Source: JAIBBG01 sp031417525 (GTDB taxonomy: Bacteria > Bacteroidota > Bacteroidia > Flavobacteriales_D > Sanyastnellaceae). Taken from it: a DNA stretch of 16,054 nucleotides. The position numbers and the translations under genes are program-made. Below, one piece after another: positions 8,098 to 15,314 of the stretch. Each line of letters begins with the position of its first letter. Positions within the stretch are counted from its first letter, which is position 1. Where the stretch lies: positions 1-16,054 of the forward strand of contig JANOVT010000199.1 of the NCBI GenBank assembly GCA_031417525.1, written 5' to 3'. The notes beneath the pieces are model-generated. The model saw only the letters and a program-made list of their open reading frames with translations. It was not told the origin of the DNA and searched no databases.

Positions 8098-8145
8098 TTG
8101 AGGAGTTTCATTACTTCTGGTTGCTGTAGGACGAAGTGAACTGAG
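8098..8145 (+). pseudogene. Orphan 3' end of a third dockerin-like paralog
   Basis: AGTTTCATTACTTCTGG and CGAAGTGAACTGAG align base for base with the last 45 or so bases of the two flanking paralogs (AGTTTCATTTACTTCTGG, CGAAGTGAATTGAG). A one-base deletion in TTTA breaks the frame, and the tyrosine codon TAT reads TAG. Nothing recognisable remains upstream of it. It suggests that the tandem array once had three members, or that recombination duplicated an end. Confidence 0.65.
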
Positions 8146-8204
8146 CGCTAAAGTATATTTATGGATTTTATTGGACATTAGCATCTTATACTAAATCAAT
8201 TCCT

Positions 8205-9065
8205 ATGAAAACAGTTTTCCTCACTTTGGTACTTCTGATGAGTGTTGTATTATGCAGTGCGCAAATGCAGATTACCATCACCGCCGATCAGATTCTCATT
8301 CCCGCTGATGATTATATTTTGTTGGATAATCAAATGGGTGGTAGTGGGCAAATTTGCTCCTATCGGATTTACGCCAATATTCCTTCGGGGTATCAACTTT
8401 CAGCCATTTTTGGAACAAGCACCGCAGATTATGAATTTAGCTTGAGTTCTGGTAATACTTTCTACCAAAGTCCTTACGGTTCCGCCCTTGCCTTTCAATC
8501 GAGTGGTGAAAACTGGGAGCCATTACAACCCTATGATTCTTGGTTAACAATTGGAGCAGAGAATTCGACGCAGGCTGATCAATATGTGTTTATTTCAGCT
8601 GTAGAAACAGTGCCGTTTTTTGAGAATTTTGATTTGGGATATGACGTTGCAATTGATACTGCTTCGTTGACCATTGATGAAGCTATAATCTTTGCGTTAA
8701 ATTACTTTGATGAAAATGGATATCCACTTTCAACACTCAATCAGGCGGATGCAAACGGTAGAGTGCTAATAGCGCAGCTCACCGCCAGGCAGTTTGTATC
8801 CGGATGTATGACTTTTCAACTAGTCGAGATTAATAGCTCAAGTGATGGATTCTTACAAACGGCCTGTTTTTCTTTCTCCCCAGAATATGTCAGCGCAGAT
8901 TTTAATCAGGATGGCATCGTCAATATCGTTGATCTCACCATCATCATGAGTAATTTCGGGTGCATCAATGGTTGCAATGCCGATCTCACAGGTGATAACA
9001 TGGTTACCGCCGCAGATTTAGGTAGTTTCATTTATTATTGGTCGCTGTATGGCGAAGTGAATTGA
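8205..9065 (+). CDS. Secreted protein with C-terminal dockerin-like calcium-binding pair, paralog 2
   Basis: 286 aa, colinear with the protein encoded at 7088-7951 apart from short gaps. A signal peptide covers residues 1-19 (CSA, then Gln20). The unnamed N-terminal domain keeps DNQMGGSG, YRIYANIPSG, SSGNTFYQSP, YDSWLTIGA, PFFENFDLGYDVAID and RQFVSGC. The dockerin-like loops lie at residues about 232-252 (DFNQDGIVNIVDL) and 260-280 (DLTGDNMVTAADL), with C253-x3-C257 between them. The protein ends YGEVN, like its paralog, with no sorting domain. Many differences are conservative, which suggests both copies are under selection. Intergenic distance to paralog 1 is 253 bp, filled by repeat R and a gene remnant, so co-transcription is uncertain. 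Confidence 0.88.
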   Translation: MKTVFLTLVLLMSVVLCSAQMQITITADQILIPADDYILLDNQMGGSGQICSYRIYANIPSGYQLSAIFGTSTADYEFSLSSGNTFYQSPYGSALAFQSSGENWEPLQPYDSWLTIGAENSTQADQYVFISAVETVPFFENFDLGYDVAIDTASLTIDEAIIFALNYFDENGYPLSTLNQADANGRVLIAQLTARQFVSGCMTFQLVEINSSSDGFLQTACFSFSPEYVSADFNQDGIVNIVDLTIIMSNFGCINGCNADLTGDNMVTAADLGSFIYYWSLYGEVN

Positions 9066-9071
9066 TTGCTT

Positions 9072-9140
9072 TTTTGTTTCTCACCACGAAGTGGTAGACA
9101 GAAGTACGCAGAAGGAATTTCAGAACTGCACAGAAATTAG
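9072..9140 (+). repeat. Short intergenic repeat R, copy 2 (diverged)
   Basis: TTTTTGTTTCTC, then ACGCAGAAGGAATTTCAGAACT and CACAGAAATTAG, match copy 1 with a small internal insertion (CCACGAAGTGGTAGA). It occupies the same position relative to the upstream gene's stop codon as copy 1, so gene and 3' flank probably duplicated together. Confidence 0.65.
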
Positions 9141-9240
9141 ATTATTTCTTTCCGGTTGTTATATTCATTTTGACATTTCGCAATTCCGAATTTCCATTAT
9201 CAATCTATGACCTGGGTGAATATTTTCGAAAGCAAACATT

Positions 9241-9309
9241 GTTCTCCGCGCAATTCTGAAATTTCTTCTGCGCACTTCAGCGAGAAACGCAAGATGAGCG
9301 CAGCGAATC
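9241..9309 (-). repeat. Short intergenic repeat R, copy 3 (inverted)
   Basis: On the minus strand this reads GATTCGCTGCGCTCATCTTG, CGTTTCTCGCTGAAGTGCGC and AGAAGAAATTTCAGAATTGC, nearly the same as copy 1. It overlaps the stop codon of the minus-strand Omp85 gene by about two bases, so in each copy the element begins at or just past a gene's stop and reads away from that gene. Confidence 0.7.
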
Positions 9310-11005
9310 AAAAGATATTCCGGAAACCAAAACTCACTTTCGCATTTCGCACCAATATCGGATTATCGAATTGTTGTCCAATCGCATAGTTGAATGTGAA
9401 TATTCCGGCTTTCGTTTCGAAGTTAACGCCGGCTCCAAATCCAATCGGTGTGTCTGTAAGAAAAGATGTTGCGCTTTTTTTCTCATACCATCCCTGATCT
9501 GCAAAAACATAAAAGGCCGAATTCTCTTCAAAAAGAAATCGGTATTCAAATGTTCCTACGCTGTAAGATGTGCTATTGATCGACTCTTCATCGATACCTC
9601 GCAAAGTGCGCAATCCACCGAGTCGAAACATTTCATTGTCGAAGATCGATGGTGCAAAAAGTCCTACGCCATGTCCACCAATTTTGATGCACTGCCGTTT
9701 GAATGTCGGAATATAATAATCAACCTGAACATCGACACGATGTACATTCCGTTTGATCGGAACATCTTGTGTGGACTCCGTCGTCATATTAGGCGAACTC
9801 ACATTGCGTACTCCCGTCGCGCCTTCTGCAAGAATCGAATAACCACGCTGAGGATTATACCGGTAATCAAGTTGTTCGAGTTGAAGTGCTATTCCATAAA
9901 ACGTCGAATTCACATTCGCAAGTGGTTGTGATGTTACAAAAGTCGAAAGCTGATTCGTCGTGTTTTTTTCTGCAAACACTTTAAGTCGATTCACACCACC
10001 GAAGTTGAACACCAGTCCTGCCGATGATTTCACACTGGTAAAGGTCGAATCACGTTTGTAGATTTTGAGTTGTGCATCGATGCCAATGGGAGTATTGAAT
10101 AAATAGGGCAGGAAGACTTTTGCGGAAAGATCTTGCGTGAGTGCCTGCATCTTTCGCCAGTTGAGATACAATTCTTCGCCGGTGTTGAAGGCATTGAGTA
10201 ATTTGATTTCAACATCACCGGTGAAATTGACTTTCCCGGTCACATCATTCGGACGCACTCCCAGAATTCCGTTGAAAAAATTCGCTTTCTTTTTTTCTAC
10301 GAAAAGAAAAAGATCCGCTTTGCCGGGTTTGAATCGCACTTCAGGAGATTGACGAATACGCAAAAAGGGAATCTCTCTCAACTTCCTTTCCAGCGACTTC
10401 ATTTTTTCCTCGTTGTACAAATCTCCTTTTTTGATGTCGAGATAATTACGCACATACCGACCGGGAGTTTTGCTTTCTGATTTGATGATCACACTATCCA
10501 TTACGATCAATGGGCCCTGGTCAAGGGAATAAGAAACCTCCGCATTTTTACCTGACAATTTGAGCGATTGGAGTTGGACTTTTACAAACGGATGACCTCG
10601 GTTTTCATATTTCGACAATTGATTCTCTGTTTTGTCGGAGAGCATGGAAAGCTCGAATGGACGTGGTTTGCGCCAGGTTTCTTCAGAAAGCATCATCGCC
10701 GTTGAATCTTGTAACCAGTGAATTGAAGTGATGAAGTATTTTTCGCCTGCATTTACTTGTGCATGGCAGGTTGAATCGGTAAACACAGTATCAATGGTCG
10801 CATCCAGATAGCCATTTGTCATCAATTCGCTGTAGGTCGTGAGTATGCTGCTGATGGCAGCAGGCTTCGTCGTGTATGTCGCAGGCAGATTCGATTTTAG
10901 AGGAAGGTCGTGGTATAGAACACGCCAGTTCGACTGGGCGGCACATTGGTGAGCCGCCAGAAGCATAGAAAAAAGCAAGCTGTATCGAATTTTCTGGAAC
11001 CACAT
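9308..11005 (-). CDS. Omp85/BamA-superfamily outer-membrane protein (short form)
   Basis: 565 aa. A signal peptide covers residues 1-23 (CAA, then Gln24). Residues about 45-240 look like POTRA-type repeats: about 88-168 and 169-238, possibly a partial one before. Features include KYFITSIHW, NRGHPFVKVQL, VIIKSESKTPGRYVRNYL and YNEEKMKSLERKL. Residues about 245-565 form a beta-barrel of the bacterial surface antigen type, with FRLGGLRTLRGID (residues 460-472) corresponding to the conserved (V/L)RG(F/Y) loop-6 motif, and a C-terminal FGFRNIF ending in aromatic Phe. Canonical BamA is about 800 aa with five POTRAs, so this is shorter and nearer to TamA or unassigned Omp85 paralogs. It should insert, translocate or tether proteins or lipids at the outer membrane. 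The substrate cannot be told from context: the divergent neighbour is unknown and the downstream genes run the other way. Confidence 0.9.
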   Translation of the reverse strand: MWFQKIRYSLLFSMLLAAHQCAAQSNWRVLYHDLPLKSNLPATYTTKPAAISSILTTYSELMTNGYLDATIDTVFTDSTCHAQVNAGEKYFITSIHWLQDSTAMMLSEETWRKPRPFELSMLSDKTENQLSKYENRGHPFVKVQLQSLKLSGKNAEVSYSLDQGPLIVMDSVIIKSESKTPGRYVRNYLDIKKGDLYNEEKMKSLERKLREIPFLRIRQSPEVRFKPGKADLFLFVEKKKANFFNGILGVRPNDVTGKVNFTGDVEIKLLNAFNTGEELYLNWRKMQALTQDLSAKVFLPYLFNTPIGIDAQLKIYKRDSTFTSVKSSAGLVFNFGGVNRLKVFAEKNTTNQLSTFVTSQPLANVNSTFYGIALQLEQLDYRYNPQRGYSILAEGATGVRNVSSPNMTTESTQDVPIKRNVHRVDVQVDYYIPTFKRQCIKIGGHGVGLFAPSIFDNEMFRLGGLRTLRGIDEESINSTSYSVGTFEYRFLFEENSAFYVFADQGWYEKKSATSFLTDTPIGFGAGVNFETKAGIFTFNYAIGQQFDNPILVRNAKVSFGFRNIF

Positions 11006-11132
11006 TTCAGTCGGGCAAAGATGCGCATGATTGGGTCAGCGCATCCGATGCTGCAAGGAACGAACAAAGTTCTTCAAATTGTTGAGGCAAGCGGAATATG
11101 TTCTTTTTTTACCACCTAATTCAAAGTCATTC

Positions 11133-11816
11133 ATGTCAGAAGCCAAAGAGACGATATTCCGGTTGGTCAAGGAAAAAGCCATTCTCAAACAGGATGTTTA
11201 CGCCAATACGGTCAATATTTTCGCAGAGTTGAAGACCGTTTTGTCCGAAACGGTTGCAGAGATCAAGACGGATTTTGGCGACAAGGACAGCAGGGTAGAG
11301 TTTCATTACCGGGATCGCGGAGATTTTCAGGCAGAAATCAAGATTGCTGGTGACGTATTGGTTTTTTACATGCATACCAACGTCTTCCAGTTCGATAAAT
11401 CCCATTCGGTGTGGCGCAGCAGCTACCTCAAAGACAATGATGACAATGGATACGTGGGCATCATCAATGTCTATAACTTCCTCGCAGATTCATTCAAATA
11501 CCAGCGCACCTCGGACGTCGGCTATCTGATTGCCAGAATCTTCGTGAACAGGGAAAGCCATTTTCTGGTGCAGGGCAAACGCCAGCTCGGATACCTCTAC
11601 AACGACTTCATCAACAACATCCTCAATAAGGACGCACTCAAAAGCGTGGTGGAAAGCACCATACTCTACACCCTCGACTTCGACCTTTACACGCCACCAT
11701 ACGAAAACCTACAGCAGGTAACGGTAGAGGAGATCCAAAGCGTGACCAACAGTACAAGCCTGGCGACAGGGAAGAGGATGGGGTTTAGGTTTGGGCTCGA
11801 TGAGTCGGTGCTGTAA
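11133..11816 (+). CDS. Conserved-looking cytoplasmic protein of unknown function
   Basis: 227 aa from ATG 11133 (MSEAKETIFRL). An in-frame ATG at 11031 would add 34 residues of basic, low-quality sequence lying in the gap to the divergent Omp85 gene, so I prefer 11133. There is no signal peptide and no transmembrane segment. Visible features are an amphipathic helical start (residues 1-45), an alternating charged and hydrophobic middle (VEFHYRDRGDFQAEIKI, DVLVFYMHTNVFQFD), GYVGIINVYNFLADSF near the centre, and RMGFRFGLDESVL at the end. It gives the impression of a well-constrained soluble protein, but I recognise no family. It is divergent from the outer-membrane gene with a 127-bp gap, so the two may share a regulatory region. 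An AT-rich inverted repeat follows a few bases after its stop. Confidence 0.8.
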   Translation: MSEAKETIFRLVKEKAILKQDVYANTVNIFAELKTVLSETVAEIKTDFGDKDSRVEFHYRDRGDFQAEIKIAGDVLVFYMHTNVFQFDKSHSVWRSSYLKDNDDNGYVGIINVYNFLADSFKYQRTSDVGYLIARIFVNRESHFLVQGKRQLGYLYNDFINNILNKDALKSVVESTILYTLDFDLYTPPYENLQQVTVEEIQSVTNSTSLATGKRMGFRFGLDESVL

Positions 11817-11821
11817 AGGGC

Positions 11822-12026
11822 TAATTATCAATTGTCAATTATTAATTATGGCGAAATTGCTCCGGCCATTGGGATTCGGTTTTTTCCAACTAGCTTCAAT
11901 ATCTAGGCTGGTATTATCGGTTTGATCATTTGATTTGTGTTGCTGTTTGTTAGGGAAATGGAGTATCCCTTTGGAATTCATTCGCCCCGCTATAATTGAT
12001 AATTTACAATTGAAAATTGATAATTC
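11822..12026. repeat. AT-rich inverted repeat flanking a 140-bp spacer
   Basis: The left arm at 11822-11849 and the right arm at 11992-12025 are imperfect reverse complements. AATTATCAATT (11823-11833) is matched exactly by AATTGATAATT (12015-12025), and the arms consist of repeated ATCAATT/AATTGAT units. Between them, about 11850-11990 holds no plausible gene. The element lies between a stop codon and the tRNA gene. It could be a small non-autonomous element or a terminator-like structure; the low complexity makes this uncertain. Confidence 0.5.
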
Positions 12027-12085
12027 TTTCCTCTCACTTGCACAACTCACTTCTGCGACTATATTTGCACCCCATTTGAAAAAAT

Positions 12086-12157
12086 GGCCCGTTCGTCTAG
12101 GGGTTAGGACACCAGATTTTCATTCTGGTAACAGGGGTTCGATTCCCCTACGGGCTA
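12086..12157 (+). tRNA. tRNA-Glu (anticodon UUC)
   Basis: A full cloverleaf can be drawn. Acceptor GGCCCGT pairs with ACGGGCT (first pair G-U). The D arm is GTC/GAC. The anticodon stem is CCAGA/TCTGG with loop TTTTCAT, giving anticodon TTC. The T arm is GGGG-TTCGATT-CCCC. The discriminator base is A at 12157, followed by CAA, so the CCA end is not encoded. It reads glutamate codons GAA and GAG. Confidence 0.97.
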
Positions 12158-12165
12158 CAAAAGCA

Positions 12166-12213
12166 GAACGAGAAAGAAAACGAGAGCGGAAGCTGGCGTT
12201 TTTTTTCTCGTTC
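12166..12213 (+). terminator. Strong hairpin after tRNA-Glu, likely terminator or trailer
   Basis: GAACGAGAAAGAAAA (12166-12180) pairs with TTTTTTTTCTCGTTC (12199-12213): 15 pairs with one G-U, around an 18-base loop. The run of eight T lies inside the 3' arm rather than after it, so it is not a textbook intrinsic terminator on the plus strand. Its position, eight bases after the tRNA, suggests a role in transcription end or 3' processing. Confidence 0.55.
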
Positions 12214-12504
12214 CGCGTTTAGTTCGTTCCCGTACTGTTTTTCGCGCTATTCGTGCGGCTTCACTCGAGAGGCTATTCAGACTTCGTTCGGTTCCGAACT
12301 GCGCCAAGACAATAATGTTTGGAACAATTTCTTTGCTCACGTGTTTCGGAATTTCTCAGACATTCTATTTCCAATTGTTTCCATCGATTGCACATCCTGC
12401 GTCCAAACAATTCAGCACATATCACGCATAGTTCGCAAGATTTTATTACCTAGATTTACCATGAACTATTCAGACACCATTTGCTTATTTCTACAATAAC
12501 CAAA
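12214..12504. other. Gene-free gap between tRNA hairpin and T9SS cargo gene
   Basis: No convincing coding sequence. The first 90 bases are richer in CG dinucleotides (CGCGCTATTCGTGCGG, CTTCGTTCGGTTCCGAAC) and include small palindromes. The remainder is AT-rich. A TAGATTTA at 12451 faintly resembles a Bacteroidota -7 box, but no matching upstream TTTG is placed correctly. Confidence 0.6.
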
Positions 12505-13812
12505 ATGTCACGTATCTGCATTATCTATTCTTCTACGTCTTCTGTGCGAAGTATTTCCGCGGGGTACTTCAAGAATTGCTTGCAGCTTTTGTTTCTGATT
12601 ATTGCGTCATCTGAAAGTAGTCAGGCACAAATTGTTTATGCTCAAACATTCAGTTCGACTCTCGCTGCAAGTGCGTGGACTAATACAAATCTTACCACAC
12701 CATGGAGCAGCGGGACATACCTCGGAGCTTTCTCCAACAATTGGCACGTAGATGATGCGGAGACCGGGATGCCGGCCAATGGATGCGGAATGGCATTGGG
12801 AGGAAATCAGTCTCTTTATATGGGTGCGGTAGGATTGGGTGCACTCGGCGCAGCGTATGTGGCGAATGCCAGAACGAATCGCAGAATTTCTTCACCCAAT
12901 ATCAATACAACAGGTTATGCGGGCATGACCTTGAGTTTTAATTTTATTGCCAATGGCGTAAGCACAGTAGATAAAGCCTACTTCCAATATAGTATCGACG
13001 GTGGAGCAACGTGGATTTTACCTCCGGGTGGACCAACATCTACAACGCCTGCATTACAGGCAGGATCAGATTGGTCCAATTTGAAATCGCAGGTTTGTGC
13101 TGGAGGACAGGGGCGCTGGACAAATGTGATTTGGGCCATGCCGACAGCATGTGAGGGTATCTCCAATTTACGCATCGCTTTTGTCTGGCAGAACAACACT
13201 TCGACTCCGGGAGCTACCGATCCATGCCTGGCGGTAGACGACATTGTGATCAGCGTTATCGTTACTCCGGTCACATTGAGTTCATTTGATATGCGATGTA
13301 ATAATTCAAATACGATGGTGGAATGGACTACACAAAGTGAAGTGAACAACGATTATTTCATCCTGGAGTCGGGTACTGATATGATTCGCTGGCGACAATG
13401 TGGAGTGGTGCCGGGTTCTGGAAATTCCAATTCATCTCATCACTATGTATTCGAACATGCCCGGGGGAAATCGGATGTTTACTATCGCCTTTCACAAGTT
13501 GATTACGATGGGCGCACAAAACATCTTCACTCAGCGGCTATGGAAGCATGTGATGCTACACACGGCAACCTGTCTGTTTATCCAAATCCAACACAGGGTT
13601 TGTTTTATATATCCGGAGAAAGAACAACAGATATCTCGGGTATCGAACTTCTTGATCTGCAGGGTAGAATTGTCTTTAGTCAGAAATGGAATGAGTTGCC
13701 TGCTGGCCAGGTGGAAGTGGCCTTGACACAACCATTTACCTCAGGTATGTATGTGTTGATGATCCGGAGCAAGGATGGTGATGTGGAGGAATTCAAACTG
13801 ATGGTTGAGTAG
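12505..13812 (+). CDS. Secreted T9SS cargo protein with jelly-roll-like domain
   Basis: 435 aa from ATG 12505; an in-frame TTG at 12481 is less likely. A signal peptide covers residues 1-41, with a long polar start, hydrophobic core CLQLLFLIIASS, then SQA before Gln42. Residues about 47-250 resemble a beta-sandwich anchor/MAM-like domain found in secreted Bacteroidota proteins: an N-terminal F-x-S-x-x-A-x-x-W strand, NWHVDD, RISSPNI, a central FQYSIDGGATW and a closing LAVDDIVIS. Residues about 255-347 are a fibronectin-like module (VEWTTQSEVNNDYFILE, YYRLSQVDYDG). Residues about 356-435 are a T9SS type A sorting domain (LSVYPNPTQG, LLDLQGRIVFSQ, SGMYVLMIRS). It should be exported and passed through the type IX system to the cell surface. 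There is no catalytic motif, so adhesion or binding is the safest guess. Confidence 0.9.
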   Translation: MSRICIIYSSTSSVRSISAGYFKNCLQLLFLIIASSESSQAQIVYAQTFSSTLAASAWTNTNLTTPWSSGTYLGAFSNNWHVDDAETGMPANGCGMALGGNQSLYMGAVGLGALGAAYVANARTNRRISSPNINTTGYAGMTLSFNFIANGVSTVDKAYFQYSIDGGATWILPPGGPTSTTPALQAGSDWSNLKSQVCAGGQGRWTNVIWAMPTACEGISNLRIAFVWQNNTSTPGATDPCLAVDDIVISVIVTPVTLSSFDMRCNNSNTMVEWTTQSEVNNDYFILESGTDMIRWRQCGVVPGSGNSNSSHHYVFEHARGKSDVYYRLSQVDYDGRTKHLHSAAMEACDATHGNLSVYPNPTQGLFYISGERTTDISGIELLDLQGRIVFSQKWNELPAGQVEVALTQPFTSGMYVLMIRSKDGDVEEFKLMVE

Positions 13813-14250
13813 ATTTCCTGCGCTTCGTGGTTGAAGGTTTTACACAGCCTGTGCAGATACGATTGCCTGGATGAAAAACGTATTCTCCAAATTTGGGAGA
13901 ACAAGGACTCAAATTCAATTTCAGTTTTTTACAAAACTTAGGGCGAACATAAGATGGCTAATTTTGAGATTATCTTCCATGAAGGAGTTCGATTCCGATT
14001 CCAATGGGATACTAAATCAGAGTGAGTGTGAAAGAGTGGGAGTGAACCAATCTTTCTCACTCTCTTCCTCGCGCTTTTTCTCATCCATTCTCGATTTAAA
14101 TTAAGTTTATTTTTCATCTCGAATTATTTTGGAATTTTCAAAATAAAAGGCGATGGATGTCAATTTTGTGTAGTTTTGAGAATCAAATTATTTTGACATC
14201 AGGCATTTGCACTAAATTATTTTTCGCACGAATCTTAAAAAAATCAGAAG
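13813..14250. other. Gene-free gap with two hairpins
   Basis: No convincing gene; the open frame at 13871-14104 has no recognisable features. TTCTCC (13883-13888) pairs with GGAGAA (13896-13901). A larger structure pairs AGAGTGAG (14019-14026) and AAAG (14031-14034) with CTTT (14052-14055) and CTCACTCT (14056-14063), leaving a 4-base bulge. Shortly before it stands TTCGATTCC (13988-13996), also found in the tRNA-Glu T arm and near 15262. The last 150 bases are very AT-rich and lead to the next gene. Confidence 0.55.
14191..14225 (+). promoter_or_regulatory. Possible promoter for the outer-membrane barrel gene
   Basis: TTTTG at 14191-14195 and TATTTTTC at 14218-14225 (7 of 8 against TAnnTTTG) are separated by 22 bases, slightly long for the Bacteroidota pattern. 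They stand 25 bases before ATG 14251. The region is AT-rich, so chance matches are likely. Confidence 0.25.
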
Positions 14251-15015
14251 ATGAAAAATGTGATTTTATTATTTGCAATGACGATTTGTTTGTCTATAAC
14301 TGCACAAGAAAACGATACATGGCGTTGGGGAATTGAATGGGGTTTACAAGGCACTCATGCAGACTTCACTGGCGGGATGTCCGATGCCAATGCGAAATTT
14401 CATGCGAATGAAAGTTCAGATGGCGCTTTAAATATTGTTTTTCGATATGATCTTGATGCTCGTTGGATGGCAACATTTGGATTGGGCGTCAACTCTTATG
14501 GATTTAATTTCGCCTTGTCGAACAACTACTCACTTCTAAATCCTGATGGTCGATGGACAGGCTTGAATGCATCGTTTGCAGAATTTACCACACCGATCAT
14601 GCTACACTATAAGTTTAAGCAGAATTGTAGGAATAGCCGTTGGATCATTGGCGCCGGTTTTGTTCCAACCTTCAATGAATCATCTACCATTGAAAAGTCT
14701 GATGTGAATGATCCTGAAAGCAACGTTGACAAGGAGAATTTAAATTTTACTGCGATATCGGCAGAAGGGACAAGCAGTATGGTTCGTTTTGTTGTGGGAA
14801 AAGAAAAGCAGTTAAAAAGCGGACGAATCCTGAACGCTTCATGGATATTCAATGTTGGATTGAAGGCGAAGGCTACTGCAACGGTCAAGTACTTTCTTGA
14901 CAATACCAATTACGAACATGAATTTAAAACCAACGGGAACTTTGTCGGATTCCGATTGTCCTACTTTTTTAAGCCTTGGTTAAAGACTGATAAGCGGGCT
15001 AAAATGGCTCCGTGA
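14251..15015 (+). CDS. Predicted outer-membrane beta-barrel protein
   Basis: 254 aa. A signal peptide covers residues 1-18 (SITA, then Gln19). The mature protein consists of alternating hydrophobic/polar strands with many aromatic ends, for example WRWGIEWGLQG, ALNIVFRYDL, WMATFGLGVNSYGFNF, TTPIMLHYKF, WIIGAGFVPTF, WIFNVGLKAKATATVKY and FVGFRLSYFF. These are typical of small 8-10-strand barrels (OmpA/PorT-like) widespread in Bacteroidota. The barrel appears to end at about residue 242, followed by a short basic tail KPWLKTDKRAKMAP, unusual because such barrels commonly end on an aromatic residue. Residues 145-180 form a charged loop. No enzymatic motif was seen; role unknown. It is a single gene with a 438-bp gap before it. 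Confidence 0.82.
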   Translation: MKNVILLFAMTICLSITAQENDTWRWGIEWGLQGTHADFTGGMSDANAKFHANESSDGALNIVFRYDLDARWMATFGLGVNSYGFNFALSNNYSLLNPDGRWTGLNASFAEFTTPIMLHYKFKQNCRNSRWIIGAGFVPTFNESSTIEKSDVNDPESNVDKENLNFTAISAEGTSSMVRFVVGKEKQLKSGRILNASWIFNVGLKAKATATVKYFLDNTNYEHEFKTNGNFVGFRLSYFFKPWLKTDKRAKMAP

Positions 15016-15275
15016 GCCGAATCAAATTCTTTCGTATTTTTTTTTCTGTGTCGTTTTTTTTCATTTCTTCTGCAATGCATCACGCTTTTTTGCTCCGATA
15101 TGCATGGATAAGTTATTCTTGTTTGAAATAGCTATCTAAAGGTTTTTGGGCGGAGTAAATCTGTTGATAAAAGCCAACATCATGAATCGGCACCACAGGT
15201 CCGGCCTAGCGGGAGGCTGCGCTTCGCTAAGAATGCGCCGACAATATCCTCCATTTAGGATTTCGATTCCGGATT

Positions 15276-15314
15276 CCTATGGTCTAAAAAAGAAGAACGA
15301 GAAAGAAAACGAGA
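15276..15314 (+). repeat. Partial copy of tRNA-Glu 3' end plus trailer
   Basis: Thirty-nine bases match 12147-12185 with four mismatches: CCTATGGTCTAAAAAAGA against CCTACGGGCTACAAAAGC, followed by 21 identical bases starting AGAACGAGAAAG. The copied part covers the 3' strand of the tRNA acceptor stem and the first arm of the trailer hairpin. TTCGATTCC of the T loop recurs upstream (15262-15270), with five extra bases between. No cloverleaf can be built here. Confidence 0.65.

Noticed and set aside
9371..9931. 186-codon plus-strand frame opposite the Omp85 gene
   Set aside because: Cys/Arg-rich shadow of the barrel-coding strand with no domain features.
11935..12222. 95-codon frame running through tRNA-Glu
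   Set aside because: It overlaps the whole tRNA and the AT-rich inverted repeat; a typical spurious frame over a tRNA gene.
15200..15290. Possible second tRNA around the TTCGATTCC at 15262
   Set aside because: No anticodon stem or D arm can be paired; only the acceptor 3' strand and T-loop-like bases resemble a tRNA.
12147..15314. Complete integrative element bounded by att sites
   Set aside because: There is no integrase, excisionase or replication gene between the repeats; at most a relic.
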